Assembly (NCBI RefSeq): GCF_013266695.1 | Contig: NZ_JABRXF010000001.1 | Coordinates: 2,175,736 to 2,239,735 of the forward strand | Reading direction: 5' to 3' | DNA from: Hongsoonwoonella zoysiae | GTDB lineage: Bacteria; Pseudomonadota; Alphaproteobacteria; Rhizobiales; Stappiaceae | DNA: 64,000 nucleotides | Shown: positions 46,747-56,253 of the stretch, piece by piece | Position numbering within the stretch: position 1 is the stretch's first letter | Layout: each line of letters opens with the position of its first letter | Notes under the pieces: model-generated | What the model was told of the DNA's origin: nothing | Seen by the model: the letters and a program-made list of their open reading frames with translations, nothing else | Database searches by the model: none | Made by a program: the position numbers and the translations under genes

Positions 46747-48015
46747 TTGCAAGGCTTTGAAAAGTTGCGTGAAGTCGACGTCATTGTTCTGGGCGGAGGT
46801 ATCGTCGGCATCACCGCCGCGATCTATCTGCGCATGAGCGGGCGTGATGTACTGGTCGTGGAACGCGGGCGGCCCGGGGATGAAGCCTCGCGCGGCAATG
46901 CCGGTGTTCTTACGCGTGAGGACCTTCTGCCCTTTTCCATTCCGGATGATCCGCTCAGGCTCATGGGCGCTGTCTTCAACGCATCGTCCCGTTTCCGCTA
47001 CGACCCGCGCATCCTTTCAAGACTGCTTTCCTGGGCAGGGCGTTTGTGCGAAGTCTCGGAACGCGATAACGGCATGCGTTATGCAACCGCCATCGCGTCC
47101 TTGCAGCGCACCGCGATTTTCGAGCACAAGGCACTGGCGAAACGCGCAAGTGCGGAACGTTTCTTCCGTCCATCCGGGTGGATCAAGCTCTATCGCAGCG
47201 ATGCCGGGCTTGAAGAGCTCGACATGGAGCTTCATTTCGCGAGGATTTTCGGCACCACGTATGAGGATCTGGATGAAAGCCGCTTGTGCGAACTGGAACC
47301 CGATCTTTACGCAGGCGATTTCAGCCGTGCGCTGTTTTTTCCCGAAAGCCTCTCGGTTTCGAGCCCAGGCGGCCTGACGAAGGCCTATGCGCGGCATTTG
47401 CGCGACGTCGGCGGTGTGGTTGAAACCGGCGATGCTAGGTCGCTCGCGCGAAGTTCCGGGCGCTGGGCGGTCAACACGCTCACCGGCAAGGTGTGTGCCG
47501 ACAATATTGTGGTTTCGCTCGGCGCATGGTCTTCGCAGGTGCTGGAGCCGCTCGGCATCCAGTTTCCGCTGATGGCTTCGCGAGGGTACTATCGCCATTT
47601 CCGGCCGGTGGATGGCGTCAACCTCAGGCGCCCCATCCACGACGTCGAACAGGGCTATATGCTGAGCCCGATGGAGCGGGGCTTGCGCCTGACGACGGGC
47701 CATGAATTCACCGGCGTTGAAGCGAAGGCCGAGACGGCGCAACTGAGGCGGAACGTGAAGGCAGCCCGTAAGGTCTTTCCACTGGGTCCCGAAATAGAGG
47801 AAGAGCTTTGCTTTGCCGCGCGTCCGCTTCTTCCCGACAGCCTTCCCGTGGTCGGGCTTGCGCCCGGGCACAAGGGCTTGTGGCTGAATTTCGGGCATGC
47901 CGGCCATGGTTTTACCACGGCGCCGGCAACCGCCGTTTTGCTTGCGCAACTGATGAACGACGAAGAGCCGTTCACCGATCCATCCCCGCTGTCACCATTG
48001 AGATTCGGCCTTTAA
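46747..48015 (+). CDS. DadA-like FAD-dependent oxidoreductase
   Basis: A Rossmann FAD motif opens the protein (VDVIVLGGGIVGITAAIYL), followed by VVERGRPGDEASRGNAGVLT and, near the end, LPVVGLAPGHKGLWLNFGHAGHGFT. This is the DadA/glycine oxidase group that oxidises D-amino acids or other small amines. No ATG is available at the right place; TTG at 46747 is used here, with TTG 46765 as an alternative. The divergent transporter might move the substrate. Confidence 0.83.
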   Translation: MQGFEKLREVDVIVLGGGIVGITAAIYLRMSGRDVLVVERGRPGDEASRGNAGVLTREDLLPFSIPDDPLRLMGAVFNASSRFRYDPRILSRLLSWAGRLCEVSERDNGMRYATAIASLQRTAIFEHKALAKRASAERFFRPSGWIKLYRSDAGLEELDMELHFARIFGTTYEDLDESRLCELEPDLYAGDFSRALFFPESLSVSSPGGLTKAYARHLRDVGGVVETGDARSLARSSGRWAVNTLTGKVCADNIVVSLGAWSSQVLEPLGIQFPLMASRGYYRHFRPVDGVNLRRPIHDVEQGYMLSPMERGLRLTTGHEFTGVEAKAETAQLRRNVKAARKVFPLGPEIEEELCFAARPLLPDSLPVVGLAPGHKGLWLNFGHAGHGFTTAPATAVLLAQLMNDEEPFTDPSPLSPLRFGL

Positions 48016-48031
48016 ACGCGGGATCCCGGCC

Positions 48032-48511
48032 CTAATTTTCCCGCAAGGGCAAAGCTGCGGTATCCTTGACCGTGTGGACGACGATACGCGACTGAACGTC
48101 GGAGACGAGCGTGTTGTCGAGAAGCTTGAGGCGCAGGAAGTCGTCGTAATGTTTGATATCGTCAGCGACCACCTTCAGCAGGTAGTCGACGGCGCCGGTG
48201 ATCCTTTCGCAGATGACCACTTCCGGCCAACGCTGGATCAGCTTGTCGAATGTTTCCATGTTCTCGCGGCTTGGAACCGTGAGTTTGACGAAGGAATAGG
48301 CGACGAAGCCGAGGCCGACGGCCTCCCGGTCGACGACCGCCACGATGTGCCGGATGACGCCGGTTTCCTTGAGCTTCTTGATGCGCCGCCAGCAGGGCGT
48401 CTGGCTCATGCCGGCTTCACGCGCGATCTCGGCGATGGATAACGAAGCGTCACGCTGGAGAATCCGCAAGACGCGTATGTCCGACGGATCGAGGAGGATT
48501 TTTTCGCTCAT
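48032..48511 (-). CDS. Lrp/AsnC family transcriptional regulator
   Basis: The 159-aa product has the N-terminal helix-turn-helix (LDPSDIRVLRILQRDASLSIAEIA, then GMSQTPCWRRIKKLKETG) and the RAM ligand domain (CERITGAVDYLLKVVADDIKHYDDF). Lrp proteins sense amino acids. It is divergent from the indolepyruvate oxidoreductase gene with about 160 bases between, where GAATAATCATTC (48525-48536) is a near-palindrome fit for an Lrp site. It probably controls that gene. Confidence 0.92.
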   Translation of the reverse strand: MSEKILLDPSDIRVLRILQRDASLSIAEIAREAGMSQTPCWRRIKKLKETGVIRHIVAVVDREAVGLGFVAYSFVKLTVPSRENMETFDKLIQRWPEVVICERITGAVDYLLKVVADDIKHYDDFLRLKLLDNTLVSDVQSRIVVHTVKDTAALPLREN

Positions 48512-48669
48512 AGGCCTATCGGCTGAATAATCATTCCGCATTTTGGGGTGAAGGGTAGCAGGATAGCACAGAAATCCCCCTCAAAAAGAACGAGATTAAG
48601 GTCAGATGTTTTCTCGCTCGCAAAACGCGCATTCCGCGTTCCCCGTTGCGGCGGAAGAGGAGGCCGTCG

Positions 48670-51600
48670 ATGAACGCCATTACGAAGCCGATCACTCTGG
48701 ACGACAAATATCTGGCAGTTGCCGGGCGGGTTTATCTGTCCGGGATTCAGGCGCTTGTGCGCCTGCCGCTCGATCGCGTCCGGCTCGACCGGCAAGCCAG
48801 TCTGAAGACCGGCGGCTTCATCTCCGGTTACCGCGGATCGCCGCTCGCGGGCTACGACAGCGAGCTTGAGCGCGCCAAAAAACACCTGAAACCAGCCGAT
48901 ATCGTCTTCAAGCCCGGTGTGAACGAAGAGCTTGGCGCGACCGCCGTGTGGGGCAGCCAGAAGGTGAAGCAGCACGGCAAGGGTTCCGATTTCGACGGCG
49001 TTTTCGGCATCTGGTACGGCAAGGCCCCGGGGGTGGACCGGGCGGGTGATGTTCTGCGTCAGGCGAACGCCAGCGGTACGGCGGCGCATGGCGGTGTGCT
49101 GGCGCTTGCCGGTGACGATCACCTCGCGAAATCGTCCATCCTGCCGGCGCAGAGCGAATATTTCTTCGAGCATGTGGAAATGCCGGTTTTCAACCCCTCC
49201 GACATCCAGGAAGTACTGGACTACGGGTTGCATGGGCTGGAAATGTCCCGTTTCGCCGGCCTTTGGAGCGGGTTGATCTGCCTTGCGGATACGATGGATG
49301 CTTCCGCGACGATTTCCGTCGATCCGGGGCGGCTTGCCTTCGTGCGTCCCGTGGACCGCGACCCGCGCAAGGACGAGGACCTGAACCGCGTTCTCCTGCT
49401 TGGCAACCGCATGGAGACCGAGCGTCTCTTGCGCGACGTGCGCATTCCCGCGGCACAGGCCTATGTGCTCGCCAACAAGCTCGACCATGTCGCCTTCGGC
49501 GCGATCAAGCCGCGAATCGGCATCGTCGCGACCGGCAAGGCCTATCGCGACCTTCGCCAGGCACTGGATCTGCTTGGCATCGACGAACGCAAGGCACGCG
49601 AGATCGGCCTTGCGATCTACAAGGTCGCCATGCCCTGGCCGCTGGAACCCGTCGGGCTTTCGAAGTTCGCGCGCGGTATCGAGCGGCTTTTGGTCGTGGA
49701 GCACAAGCGTGCCTTCATGGAAGGCCAGATAAAGGACATCGCCTACGGCTGGGAAGAGCGTGCGAGGCCTGAAATCTGGGGCAAGAAGACGCCTGCGGGC
49801 ACGCCGTTCCTCTCCGACGTGCTGGAACTCACGGTACAGGAAATCGCGCAAGCCCTGCTGCGCTTCCTTCCTTCCGACTTCGTGACGTCCGACATGCGCT
49901 CCGTTACCGACCGGATGCTGAAACAGTCCATGTGGGCGCAGGGCCATGCCGAGCGCGCTGCCCGCGTTCCTTACTTTTGCTCGGGCTGCCCGCATTCGAG
50001 CTCGACTGTCGTGCCGGAAGGCGCGCGCGCGATGCCGGGCATCGGCTGCCATGCGATGACCGAGATTCCGGGCCGCACGACCGATGGCCAGATTGCCATG
50101 GGCGGCGAGGGCGTGCTCTGGGTCGGCCAGTCGGACTTTTCAAACGACAAGCATGTGTTTGTGAACGTTGGCGACGGCACCTATTTCCATTCCGCCATTC
50201 TGGCGATCCGTCAGGCGCTGTCGTCCAAGGTCTCGATCACCTACAAGATCCTCTATAACGACGCCGTCGCGATGACGGGCGGGCAGAAGATCGACGGCAC
50301 GCTGACCGTGCCGCAGCTCACCCGCCAGCTTGAAGCAGAAGGCGTGGAGCGTCTCTTCGTTGTTTCCGACGAGCCTGAAAAATACATCGGCCGTCATGAT
50401 CTGGCGCCCGGTACGGATGTTGCCCATCGTGATGAATTGATGCGTATCCAGAAGGACTTGCAGGAATATCCGGGCGTTTCGGTGATTGTCTACGACCAGA
50501 CGTGTGCGGCCGAAAAGCGCCGCCGCCGCAAGCGCAAGGAATTTCCGGATCCGGACCTGCGCCTTTTCATCAACGACCGTGTCTGCGAGGCATGTGGCGA
50601 CTGTTCGGTCCAGTCGAACTGCATTGCCGTTGAGCCGGTGAAGACCGAATTCGGCGAAAAGCGGCGCATCAACCAGTCGAGCTGCAACAAGGATTTCTCC
50701 TGCGTGAAGGGGTTCTGCCCTTCCTTCGTGTGGGTGGAAGGCGCCGATTTGCGCAAATCCGAGGGCTCGGGCGTCGATATCGATGCGCTTCTGGCCGACC
50801 TGCCGGAGGTGGAGATTCCCGGGCTTGATCAGACGCAGAACCTGCTGATTGCCGGCATTGGCGGCATGGGTGTGACGACGACGGCGGCCGTTTTGGCCAT
50901 GGCAGCCCATGTGGACGGCAAGCAGGCCTCCACGCTCGACATGACAGGCCTTGCCCAGAAGGGCGGGCCGGTAACCTCGCACGTGCGTTTTGCGGCTGCC
51001 GACAAGGCGATCGAAGGCCCGCGCGTGCCGACCGCAAGCCTCGACGTCTTGTTTGCGACCGACATGGTGGTTGCCACCAACGCCGAGCAGCTTGCCCTGG
51101 TCGACCGCAAGAAAACCGGCGCTTTTGCCAATACGCGGGTCGCGCCGACAGCGGAATTCGTGATGAAGCAGACGCTCTCCTTCGACGAGATGCGCATGCA
51201 GAAGACGCTTGAGGAAGCCTGCCCGCTTTATCTTGCCGTCGATGCGGCGAGCATCGCCGAAAAGCTTTTGGGGGACGCCATTTACGCCAACATGCTGCTG
51301 GTCGGCATGGCGTGGCAGGCCGGCCGCCTGCCGCTGACGCTGGAAGCGGTGGAAACCGCGATCATGCTGAATGGAGCGGCGGTGAAGAACAACCTGCGTG
51401 CCTTCCGCGCGGGCCGGATTCTGGCCGATTCTCCTGAGAAAATCGTCAAGGCGCTGCCCGGCAACGAAGGCCCGAGGCAGATGGAGCTTGATGAGCGGAT
51501 CGCCTTCCTGAAAGACGAACTGACGGCCTATCAGGATACGGCCTATGCAGAGCGTTTCGCGGAGCTGGTAGAGGGAATTTACAAGTCGGATCAGGAGTTT

Positions 51601-52155
51601 GGCCCGGGTACGATGCGCCTGACGCGCACTGTTGCCGACAACCTTTTCAAGGTGATGGCCTATAAGGATGAGTATGAGGTGGCGCGGCTTTACGCCGATC
51701 CGGAATTCGAGAAGAAGGTGCGCGCGCAGTTTGCCGACCCGAAGAAACTGAAGGTCATGCTGGCGCCGCCGCTTGTCTCGCGGACACTCGATCCGAAGAC
51801 GGGCCGTCCGGCAAAACGCGCTTTCGGACCGTGGATATTTACCGCCTTCCGCATGCTTGCGAAGCTGAAGGGCCTGCGCGGCACGGCTTTCGACGTCTTC
51901 TCAAAAACGGCGGAACGCAAGGCCGAACGCGCGCTTATCGAAAGCTACACGGGCGATGTGAAGCGGATCGAGGGCCTGATCGGCACCGCGAATTACGGGC
52001 TTCTGGTGGAAATCGCCCGGATACCGGATCTCGTGCGCGGGTTCGGCCCAATCAAGGAAGCGAACATGGAGAAGGCGGCGGCAAAGCGCGCCGATCTCTT
52101 CGCCCGGCTCGACAAGGAGCACGAGAAGGGCGTCTTTATGGACGCCGCAGAATAG
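48670..52155 (+). CDS. Indolepyruvate ferredoxin oxidoreductase, fused subunits
   Basis: The 1161-aa enzyme oxidatively decarboxylates aryl-pyruvates (from Trp, Phe, Tyr) to aryl-acyl-CoA, passing electrons to ferredoxin or similar. Domains in order: pyrimidine-binding domain (GGFISGYRGSPLAGYD), TPP-binding domain (YFCSGCPHSS and INVGDGTYF-like GDGTYFHS), a Cys cluster region (CEACGDCSVQSNC and CNKDFSCVKGFCPSF), and a C-terminal gamma-type domain (GIGGMGVTTTAAVLAMAAH). Subunits separate in archaea are fused here. GAGGAGG precedes the ATG. The divergent Lrp gene fits amino-acid control. Confidence 0.93.
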   Translation: MNAITKPITLDDKYLAVAGRVYLSGIQALVRLPLDRVRLDRQASLKTGGFISGYRGSPLAGYDSELERAKKHLKPADIVFKPGVNEELGATAVWGSQKVKQHGKGSDFDGVFGIWYGKAPGVDRAGDVLRQANASGTAAHGGVLALAGDDHLAKSSILPAQSEYFFEHVEMPVFNPSDIQEVLDYGLHGLEMSRFAGLWSGLICLADTMDASATISVDPGRLAFVRPVDRDPRKDEDLNRVLLLGNRMETERLLRDVRIPAAQAYVLANKLDHVAFGAIKPRIGIVATGKAYRDLRQALDLLGIDERKAREIGLAIYKVAMPWPLEPVGLSKFARGIERLLVVEHKRAFMEGQIKDIAYGWEERARPEIWGKKTPAGTPFLSDVLELTVQEIAQALLRFLPSDFVTSDMRSVTDRMLKQSMWAQGHAERAARVPYFCSGCPHSSSTVVPEGARAMPGIGCHAMTEIPGRTTDGQIAMGGEGVLWVGQSDFSNDKHVFVNVGDGTYFHSAILAIRQALSSKVSITYKILYNDAVAMTGGQKIDGTLTVPQLTRQLEAEGVERLFVVSDEPEKYIGRHDLAPGTDVAHRDELMRIQKDLQEYPGVSVIVYDQTCAAEKRRRRKRKEFPDPDLRLFINDRVCEACGDCSVQSNCIAVEPVKTEFGEKRRINQSSCNKDFSCVKGFCPSFVWVEGADLRKSEGSGVDIDALLADLPEVEIPGLDQTQNLLIAGIGGMGVTTTAAVLAMAAHVDGKQASTLDMTGLAQKGGPVTSHVRFAAADKAIEGPRVPTASLDVLFATDMVVATNAEQLALVDRKKTGAFANTRVAPTAEFVMKQTLSFDEMRMQKTLEEACPLYLAVDAASIAEKLLGDAIYANMLLVGMAWQAGRLPLTLEAVETAIMLNGAAVKNNLRAFRAGRILADSPEKIVKALPGNEGPRQMELDERIAFLKDELTAYQDTAYAERFAELVEGIYKSDQEFGPGTMRLTRTVADNLFKVMAYKDEYEVARLYADPEFEKKVRAQFADPKKLKVMLAPPLVSRTLDPKTGRPAKRAFGPWIFTAFRMLAKLKGLRGTAFDVFSKTAERKAERALIESYTGDVKRIEGLIGTANYGLLVEIARIPDLVRGFGPIKEANMEKAAAKRADLFARLDKEHEKGVFMDAAE

Positions 52156-52257
52156 GGGCACGGAGCAAGAGGGGAGGCGCCGAGGAGAATTCCGCAAATG
52201 CCCGAAAAGGTTATTTCGATGCCTTTCCGGGCGAAAGAGAATTCCTTCGGCGTCGTC

Positions 52258-53271
52258 TTACCCGAAGCGCGCGCTCCATGTCGGCTTGACGTCGCCATCT
52301 CGATTTATCGCTGCGTAAACTCCCCGCGCGATCGCCCGCGCCATCGTCGCTGCCGCAAGGGCACCGATTTCGACCTGTTCGGCCAGCGGGTCGACTTGTC
52401 CCCGCTTTGCGGTCGACATGGCAAAGATCAGATCCCCGTCAAGTGCCGTGTGGGAAGGCCAGAGCGCGCGGGCGAAGCCGTCATGCGCCATGACGGCAAG
52501 GCGCTTCAACTCGCCCTTGGAGAGTGAAAGATCGGTCGCGATCACCGCGATGGTGGTGTTGGCGCCAGGAGAAATCGCGTCGAGCTTGGTGCGGATTTCT
52601 GACGCATCAGCGGGAACGGGCGAGGGAAGCCCGAGGCCGCCGAATTCGGAAAGCTTTTCGAATGGGGCAGCCCAGAAGTGCGGTTCGTCGCCCACCGTCG
52701 CTGATCCGAGCGCGTTAACGGCGACGAGCGCGCCGATGGTGGCGCCCGATTTCGTGCGGGCCGAAGCGGAGCCAAGCCCGCCCTTGAGATTGGCTGTGGT
52801 GCAGCCGATGCCGGCACCTGCCGTGCCGATTTCGAAGTCCTGCCCGTCGCCGGATAAAGCGGCTTCGACCGCCTGCCGGCCCAGGGATTTGTAAGGGTTC
52901 TCCGGCCCCCAGTCCTTGTCGCCGCCGTTCAGCAGGTCGAACAGGATGGCGGTCGGGACGATGGGCACGCGCACCGGGCCGACGGCGAAACCGCGCCCCA
53001 TTTCCGCCAATGCCGCCTGAACGCCCGAGCCTGCGTCGAGGCCGAAGGCGGAACCGCCAGAAAGCACCAGCGCATCCACCGCCGGCACGGTCTGTTCGGG
53101 CTCCAGAAGGGCGACGTCGCGCGTACCCGGAGCGCCGCCGTGGATCGCCACGGAGGCTGCTGCCGCCTCATCCGGCAGGACGACCGTGACGCCGGATTTC
53201 AGCTCATCGTCACCGGCATTGCCGACGCGAAGGCCGGGAACATCCGTTATGAGATTGCGGAGATCGGTCAT
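52258..53271 (-). CDS. P1 family peptidase (DmpA/BapA type)
   Basis: The 337-aa product starts LITDVPGLRVGNAGDDELKSG and has the SGGSAFGLDAGSGV motif of the family. The self-cleavage neighbourhood is KGGLGSASA, where the Ser becomes the N-terminal nucleophile of the second chain. Related enzymes remove N-terminal L- or D-amino acids or beta-peptide residues. No signal peptide, so cytoplasmic. It is convergent with the oxidoreductase gene. Confidence 0.9.
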   Translation of the reverse strand: MTDLRNLITDVPGLRVGNAGDDELKSGVTVVLPDEAAAASVAIHGGAPGTRDVALLEPEQTVPAVDALVLSGGSAFGLDAGSGVQAALAEMGRGFAVGPVRVPIVPTAILFDLLNGGDKDWGPENPYKSLGRQAVEAALSGDGQDFEIGTAGAGIGCTTANLKGGLGSASARTKSGATIGALVAVNALGSATVGDEPHFWAAPFEKLSEFGGLGLPSPVPADASEIRTKLDAISPGANTTIAVIATDLSLSKGELKRLAVMAHDGFARALWPSHTALDGDLIFAMSTAKRGQVDPLAEQVEIGALAAATMARAIARGVYAAINRDGDVKPTWSARFG

Positions 53272-53312
53272 CTTCGTTTCCGCCAGCCTGCCTGCCTACA
53301 ATGGGCGGCGCG

Positions 53313-53846
53313 TCAAAGCTTGTGGTAATCGCGGTCGAGATAAATCAGCGCGCCTTCGGCACTGCCGAGGCTGGTCGCCACGACGTGGCCGAAAATGACC
53401 GAATGTGTGCCGGATTCCAGGATCTCCGTCACCTCGCAGTCGAGCGCGACACGCGCCCCTTCCATGACCGGAGCGCCGGTGGCAAGCGTCAGCCAGGAGG
53501 CGGTGGCGAAACGCTCTTCCATGGAATAACCCTTGCGGCCCGCGAAAGCGTCCGACACCGCTTGCGCGCTGGCGGGCAGGGTGTTGAGGCATAAAACCCG
53601 GTTCTTGCGGATGCCGGCGTTGAGCCGGGCTTCGCGGTGAACGCAAAGGAGCACCGTCGGCGGAGTATCGGTGACGGGGCAAACGGCGGAAACGGTTGCC
53701 GCGATGCGCCCGCCCGGACCGTCGGTCGTGACGACATGCACGGCGGCGCCAATCCGGCTCATCGCCTCGCGAAACGCGGCGGCGTCGAGCGGCTTGCCCG
53801 TCGCTTCGGCGGTGCCGTCCTGCCGCAGTGTCCGCATAACCGTCAT
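53313..53846 (-). CDS. Flavin reductase family protein
   Basis: The 177-aa product has the FMN-binding split-barrel fold of the HpaC/RutF group (AVHVVTTDGPGGRIAATVSAVCPVT and LCVHREARLNAGIRKN). Such proteins reduce FMN or FAD for a partner monooxygenase. No partner is adjacent, so the oxygenase is elsewhere. It lies 41 bases before the P1 peptidase on the same strand. Confidence 0.88.
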   Translation of the reverse strand: MTVMRTLRQDGTAEATGKPLDAAAFREAMSRIGAAVHVVTTDGPGGRIAATVSAVCPVTDTPPTVLLCVHREARLNAGIRKNRVLCLNTLPASAQAVSDAFAGRKGYSMEERFATASWLTLATGAPVMEGARVALDCEVTEILESGTHSVIFGHVVATSLGSAEGALIYLDRDYHKL

Positions 53847-54055
53847 GCTCTCTCCCTCGGTCTTCGTGCCCCGTTGCCGCTTTGACCGGCTTAAACGAAA
53901 ACACGCCGGAATGCATCTTTACGTAAGGACGCTTACGTTCCGGTTAAGCGAAACCGCCGAACGGCGGCACAAGCATTAACGAACAGCACAGATCCCGAGC
54001 GCCCCGGTGAGGCACAATATATTGCGCTTCAGCCCGCGATCCATGGTGCGATGCG

Positions 54056-55099
54056 CTATTCGGCCAATTCCGCATGCCGGCCTTGCGAGAGGGGGCGGAA
54101 CATGCGCCGGTATTGAGCGGGCGTGAGGCCTGTCGAGCGCTTGAAAAGGCGGCGAAAAAAGGCGGGGTTTTCATAACCCACGCGCGCTGCGACATCCTCG
54201 CAGGGGCAGTCTTCGCGCTCAAGAACGCGCTTGGCCTCTTCGATGCGAAGGTTTTGCACGTAAGCGATCAGGGTCGATCCGGTCGCCGATCCGAAACGGC
54301 GCTTGAGCGAACGTTCGGGAATCCCCGAGTGCAGGACGGCCTGCGTGACCGCCGAAGGCTCCGTGAAGTTTTCGGCCAGCCAGTCCTGAACCTTGCGCAC
54401 GACCGAATCCGCGTGCGGGCGGTAGCGAACGAGGCTTGCATAGGGAAGCTGCCCTTCGCCGTGCCACTTGAGCAGATAGACCTTGGCGATCCTCAGCGCT
54501 TCTTCCGGGTCGAGGTGGCGGGCGATGATGTGAAGCGCGAGATCGTGCCAGGAGGACGCTCCGCCGGCGGTAACGATCCGCCCCGCCGGATCGGCGAAAA
54601 CCAGGTTCGGCTCGGCTTGAAAGCGCACCTTCGGATACTGCGTCCTGAAAAGATCGGCATAGGCCCAGTGGGAGGTCGCCTCGCGGCCGTCGAGAAGCCC
54701 CGTGGCGGCGAGCAGGACCGAACCCGAGCAGGCGGAATAAAGATGCGCGCCGGCGCGGTATTTCGCGCGGATCCAGTCGACAAGCTGCGGATAGCGGCCC
54801 GACAGGTCCTCATCCATCGCCAGCCAGAGTTCCGGCAGGATGAGGATGTCGCAGGGCGGATCGTCGCGGACGATGACGTCCGGATGGACGGGAATGCCGT
54901 TGCCGCAGCGAAACGTGTTCTTGCGAAGTGAGACGATGCGCGTGCGAAAGCTTTTTCCGCTCATCTCCGTCCCGACCATTTCCTGCCACAGGCGGCCCGC
55001 CGCCGCCAGAACGTCAATCATGCCGTAAAGCGCCGATCCCGCCGTTTCCGGCAGGGCGAGGATCAGCGTTTCAATGTCACCGTCCTGCTTTTGCGCCAT
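54056..55099 (-). CDS. GlxA family transcriptional regulator (DJ-1/PfpI domain plus AraC HTH)
   Basis: The 347-aa product has an N-terminal DJ-1/PfpI amidotransferase-like domain (LILPELWLAMDEDL and HLYSACSGSVLLAATGLLDG with the nucleophile-elbow Cys). A C-terminal AraC helix-turn-helix domain follows (PERSLKRRFGSATGSTLIAYVQ and CEDVAARVGYENPAFFRRLFKRSTG). GlxA regulators often control dehydrogenases or stress genes. It is divergent from osmC, the likely target. A broken copy of its 3' end plus flanking DNA lies at 55930-56130. Confidence 0.92.
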   Translation of the reverse strand: MAQKQDGDIETLILALPETAGSALYGMIDVLAAAGRLWQEMVGTEMSGKSFRTRIVSLRKNTFRCGNGIPVHPDVIVRDDPPCDILILPELWLAMDEDLSGRYPQLVDWIRAKYRAGAHLYSACSGSVLLAATGLLDGREATSHWAYADLFRTQYPKVRFQAEPNLVFADPAGRIVTAGGASSWHDLALHIIARHLDPEEALRIAKVYLLKWHGEGQLPYASLVRYRPHADSVVRKVQDWLAENFTEPSAVTQAVLHSGIPERSLKRRFGSATGSTLIAYVQNLRIEEAKRVLEREDCPCEDVAARVGYENPAFFRRLFKRSTGLTPAQYRRMFRPLSQGRHAELAE

Positions 55100-55249
55100 G
55101 GCGCATCCGCTTTCGTGGCACGAATGGATCGTTTCCGACGATTATCGAACTGCCGTTACGTCTTGTCGAGACTTATCCATATAGGCGTCGCGGCAAGGCA
55201 ATGCGCTCCGCGGCGTGATGTAAATGTATGAGTGAAAAGGAGTATCGAT

Positions 55250-55828
55250 ATGACTGTGCAACCGATGGCCGGTGAAATGAAGACGACGCTGAACGGCCTC
55301 GACGTCATGGCGGCTTCGCAGACGATTGGGGCGATCAAGGCGGACGAAAGCCTTGCCCGCTTCCAGTTCCGGGCGAAGAACACCTGGGTGGGCGGCGGCG
55401 AGAACCGCTCCACGATCCGCGATTTCTACGGCGCGGGCCGTGAAGACGACTCGCGCGAAACCGCCTTCGAATTCACCAACGGCGAGCCCCCGGTGCTGCT
55501 CGGTAACAACGAGGGCGCCAACCCGGTGGAGTATCTGCTGCATGCGTTGGCAGGCTGCGTGACGACGACCTTCGTGCTGCACGCCATGGCGCGCGGGATC
55601 GAAATCCACTCGCTTTCAACCGAGCTTGAGGGCGACATGGACCTGCGCGGTCTGCTCGGCCTCGACGACAGCGTGTCGCCGGGCTACGAGGAAATCCGCA
55701 TCAGGATGCATGTGGACGCCGCATGCTCGGAAGAGGAGCTGGAAGACCTTATGCGCTACGCCGAAGCCCATTCGCCGGTCTGCAACACCGTGTGCCGCCC
55801 GGTTCCGGTGAAGCTGAGCCGCGCCTGA
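55250..55828 (+). CDS. OsmC family protein
   Basis: The 192-aa product is an OsmC/Ohr-fold protein with EFTNGEPPVLLGNNEGANPV and the redox-Cys motif ALAGCVTTTFVLHAMARG, and a second Cys in PVCNTV. These are thiol peroxidases active on organic hydroperoxides. AAGGAG lies correctly before the ATG at 55250. It is divergent from the GlxA-type regulator. A terminator follows. Confidence 0.9.
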   Translation: MTVQPMAGEMKTTLNGLDVMAASQTIGAIKADESLARFQFRAKNTWVGGGENRSTIRDFYGAGREDDSRETAFEFTNGEPPVLLGNNEGANPVEYLLHALAGCVTTTFVLHAMARGIEIHSLSTELEGDMDLRGLLGLDDSVSPGYEEIRIRMHVDAACSEEELEDLMRYAEAHSPVCNTVCRPVPVKLSRA

Positions 55829-55867
55829 ATGCAATAACATCGCAAGGCGGCTTCGCCTGCGACAAAC

Positions 55868-55910
55868 GCCGGTTCCCGGATGGGTGCTCCATCCGGAGCC
55901 GGCTTTTTTT
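55868..55910 (+). terminator. Intrinsic terminator after osmC
   Basis: A long stem (GCCGG...CGGATGG with CCATCCGG...CCGGC, one bulged base) with a 5-base loop, followed by seven T residues. Confidence 0.85.
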
Positions 55911-56049
55911 GGTGTTTGGTAATGCGGTTCGGTTAAACGACATCGCGGAACCGCGCATATTGGATTAACGAGCCGTTTAGATCGCAAGCGCGCCCTGATG
56001 AGGCCCAAAAATATTGCGTTTCATCCTACGATCCATGGCGTGAAGCGCA

Positions 56050-56130
56050 ATTCGGCCAATTCAGCGTGACTTTTCTGCGATAGGGGGCGGAATATGCGCC
56101 GATAGCGGCGGGCGTGAGGCCGGTCGAGCG
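56050..56130 (-). pseudogene. Decayed 3' fragment of a second GlxA-type regulator
   Basis: The minus strand here matches the last 27 codons of the intact regulator (54059-54139): RSTGLTPA is kept, then a one-base deletion shifts the frame and the stop is lost. The likeness continues into the downstream flank, so 55930-56130 pairs with 53941-54139 over about 200 bases. The match ends abruptly at 56130, where accessory DNA begins. Confidence 0.7.
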
Positions 56131-56253
56131 TAAATATCAAGAACGCTTGCGAACGGTTCTCGCAGGTGAGTGTGCAACGGAGAGCGTTCAGCGTAAGAAG
56201 ATGCGTCGCGCCTTGCGGTATCGAGGAGCCGCAATCTATTGCGGGCTATATCA

